Shown: positions 52,105-52,227 of the stretch, piece after piece | Position numbering within the stretch: position 1 is the stretch's first letter | Layout of the letters: each line of letters starts with the position of its first letter | Assembly (NCBI RefSeq): GCF_000153105.1 | Contig: NZ_CH672377.1 | Span: 407,274-459,500 of the forward strand | Reading direction: 5' to 3' | From: Blastopirellula marina DSM 3645 | GTDB taxonomy: Bacteria; Planctomycetota; Planctomycetia; Pirellulales; Pirellulaceae | DNA: 52,227 nucleotides | Position numbers and translations under genes: made by a program | The notes under the pieces: model-generated | What the model was told of the DNA's origin: nothing | Database searches by the model: none | Seen by the model: only the letters and a program-made list of their open reading frames with translations

Positions 52105-52227
52105 CTATTTTGAAAGTTTGAAGTTGCGTTATTTGGCATTCACGAAGAATAGAACACGGACGCCACGGATAAATCACGGCCAGAATCAACCGAACATCGC
52201 CACACTAGCCCGCTGCGCAAGCGAGGG
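52105..52227. repeat. Family A repeat, copy A4, cut by the window edge
   Basis: TTTGAAGTTGCG near 52117-52128 and the shared block CAGAATCAACCG (also in copy A1 at 13200-13211) lead to CACACTAGCCCGCTGCGCAAGCGAGGG at the edge. The right arm lies outside the window. The left end overlaps the upstream region of kptA. Confidence 0.65.

Overview
The window looks like a chromosomal segment of a planctomycete, most likely from the Pirellulaceae (Blastopirellula/Bremerella-like). The main grounds are two DUF1559 type IV pilin-like proteins (a family hugely expanded in Planctomycetes), each followed by a small lipoprotein with a carboxypeptidase-regulatory-like domain, a planctomycete-type cytochrome c domain fused to a multihaem domain, Tat-exported Gfo/Idh/MocA and TIM-barrel proteins, a membrane-anchored J-domain-like protein, and palindromic intergenic repeats. 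There is no rRNA operon, no CRISPR array, no phage and no transposase. Genes lie on both strands in short operons of one to three genes.

Layout. 1-3.1 kb: repeat copy, a DUF2007-like zinc-ribbon protein and an exported protein of unknown role. 3.1-18.5 kb: mostly housekeeping genes: HD phosphohydrolase, aspS, a GT39-like membrane glycosyltransferase, glgX, purM, an amidohydrolase, an RluA-type pseudouridine synthase, a BON-like protein, a Gfo/Idh/MocA oxidoreductase, and hflX with an SDR. 18.5-22.3 kb: a peroxide-response module, with oxyR divergent from an exported catalase, followed by a membrane ankyrin protein; a tandem 15-bp operator with OxyR geometry lies between the divergent genes. 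22.3-26.5 kb: an exported TIM-barrel protein, a ribbon-helix-helix protein, a ClpS adaptor and aroA. 26.7-30.5 kb: a translationally coupled multihaem cytochrome and outer-membrane beta-barrel. 30.6-39.8 kb: a J-domain-like membrane protein with an internal duplication, and a giant alpha-2-macroglobulin. 39.9-45.7 kb: a DcaP-like porin and two pilin-lipoprotein modules. 46-52 kb: a RepA-like ATPase behind a near-consensus promoter, a tRNA-like structure lying just ahead of an HNH nuclease gene, an exported caspase-like protein, and a kptA-MOSC pair.

The most unusual element is the tRNA-shaped sequence at 48404-48473. It has perfect acceptor, D and T arms but a shrunken anticodon arm, and ends under 30 bases upstream of a conserved HNH endonuclease start codon. 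Next in interest are the OxyR-spaced operator with non-canonical half-sites, the porin-cytochrome pair, and two families of palindromic MITE-like repeats (A and B), one of which creates false N-terminal extensions of two genes. Function calls come from reading motifs by eye; no database search was run.
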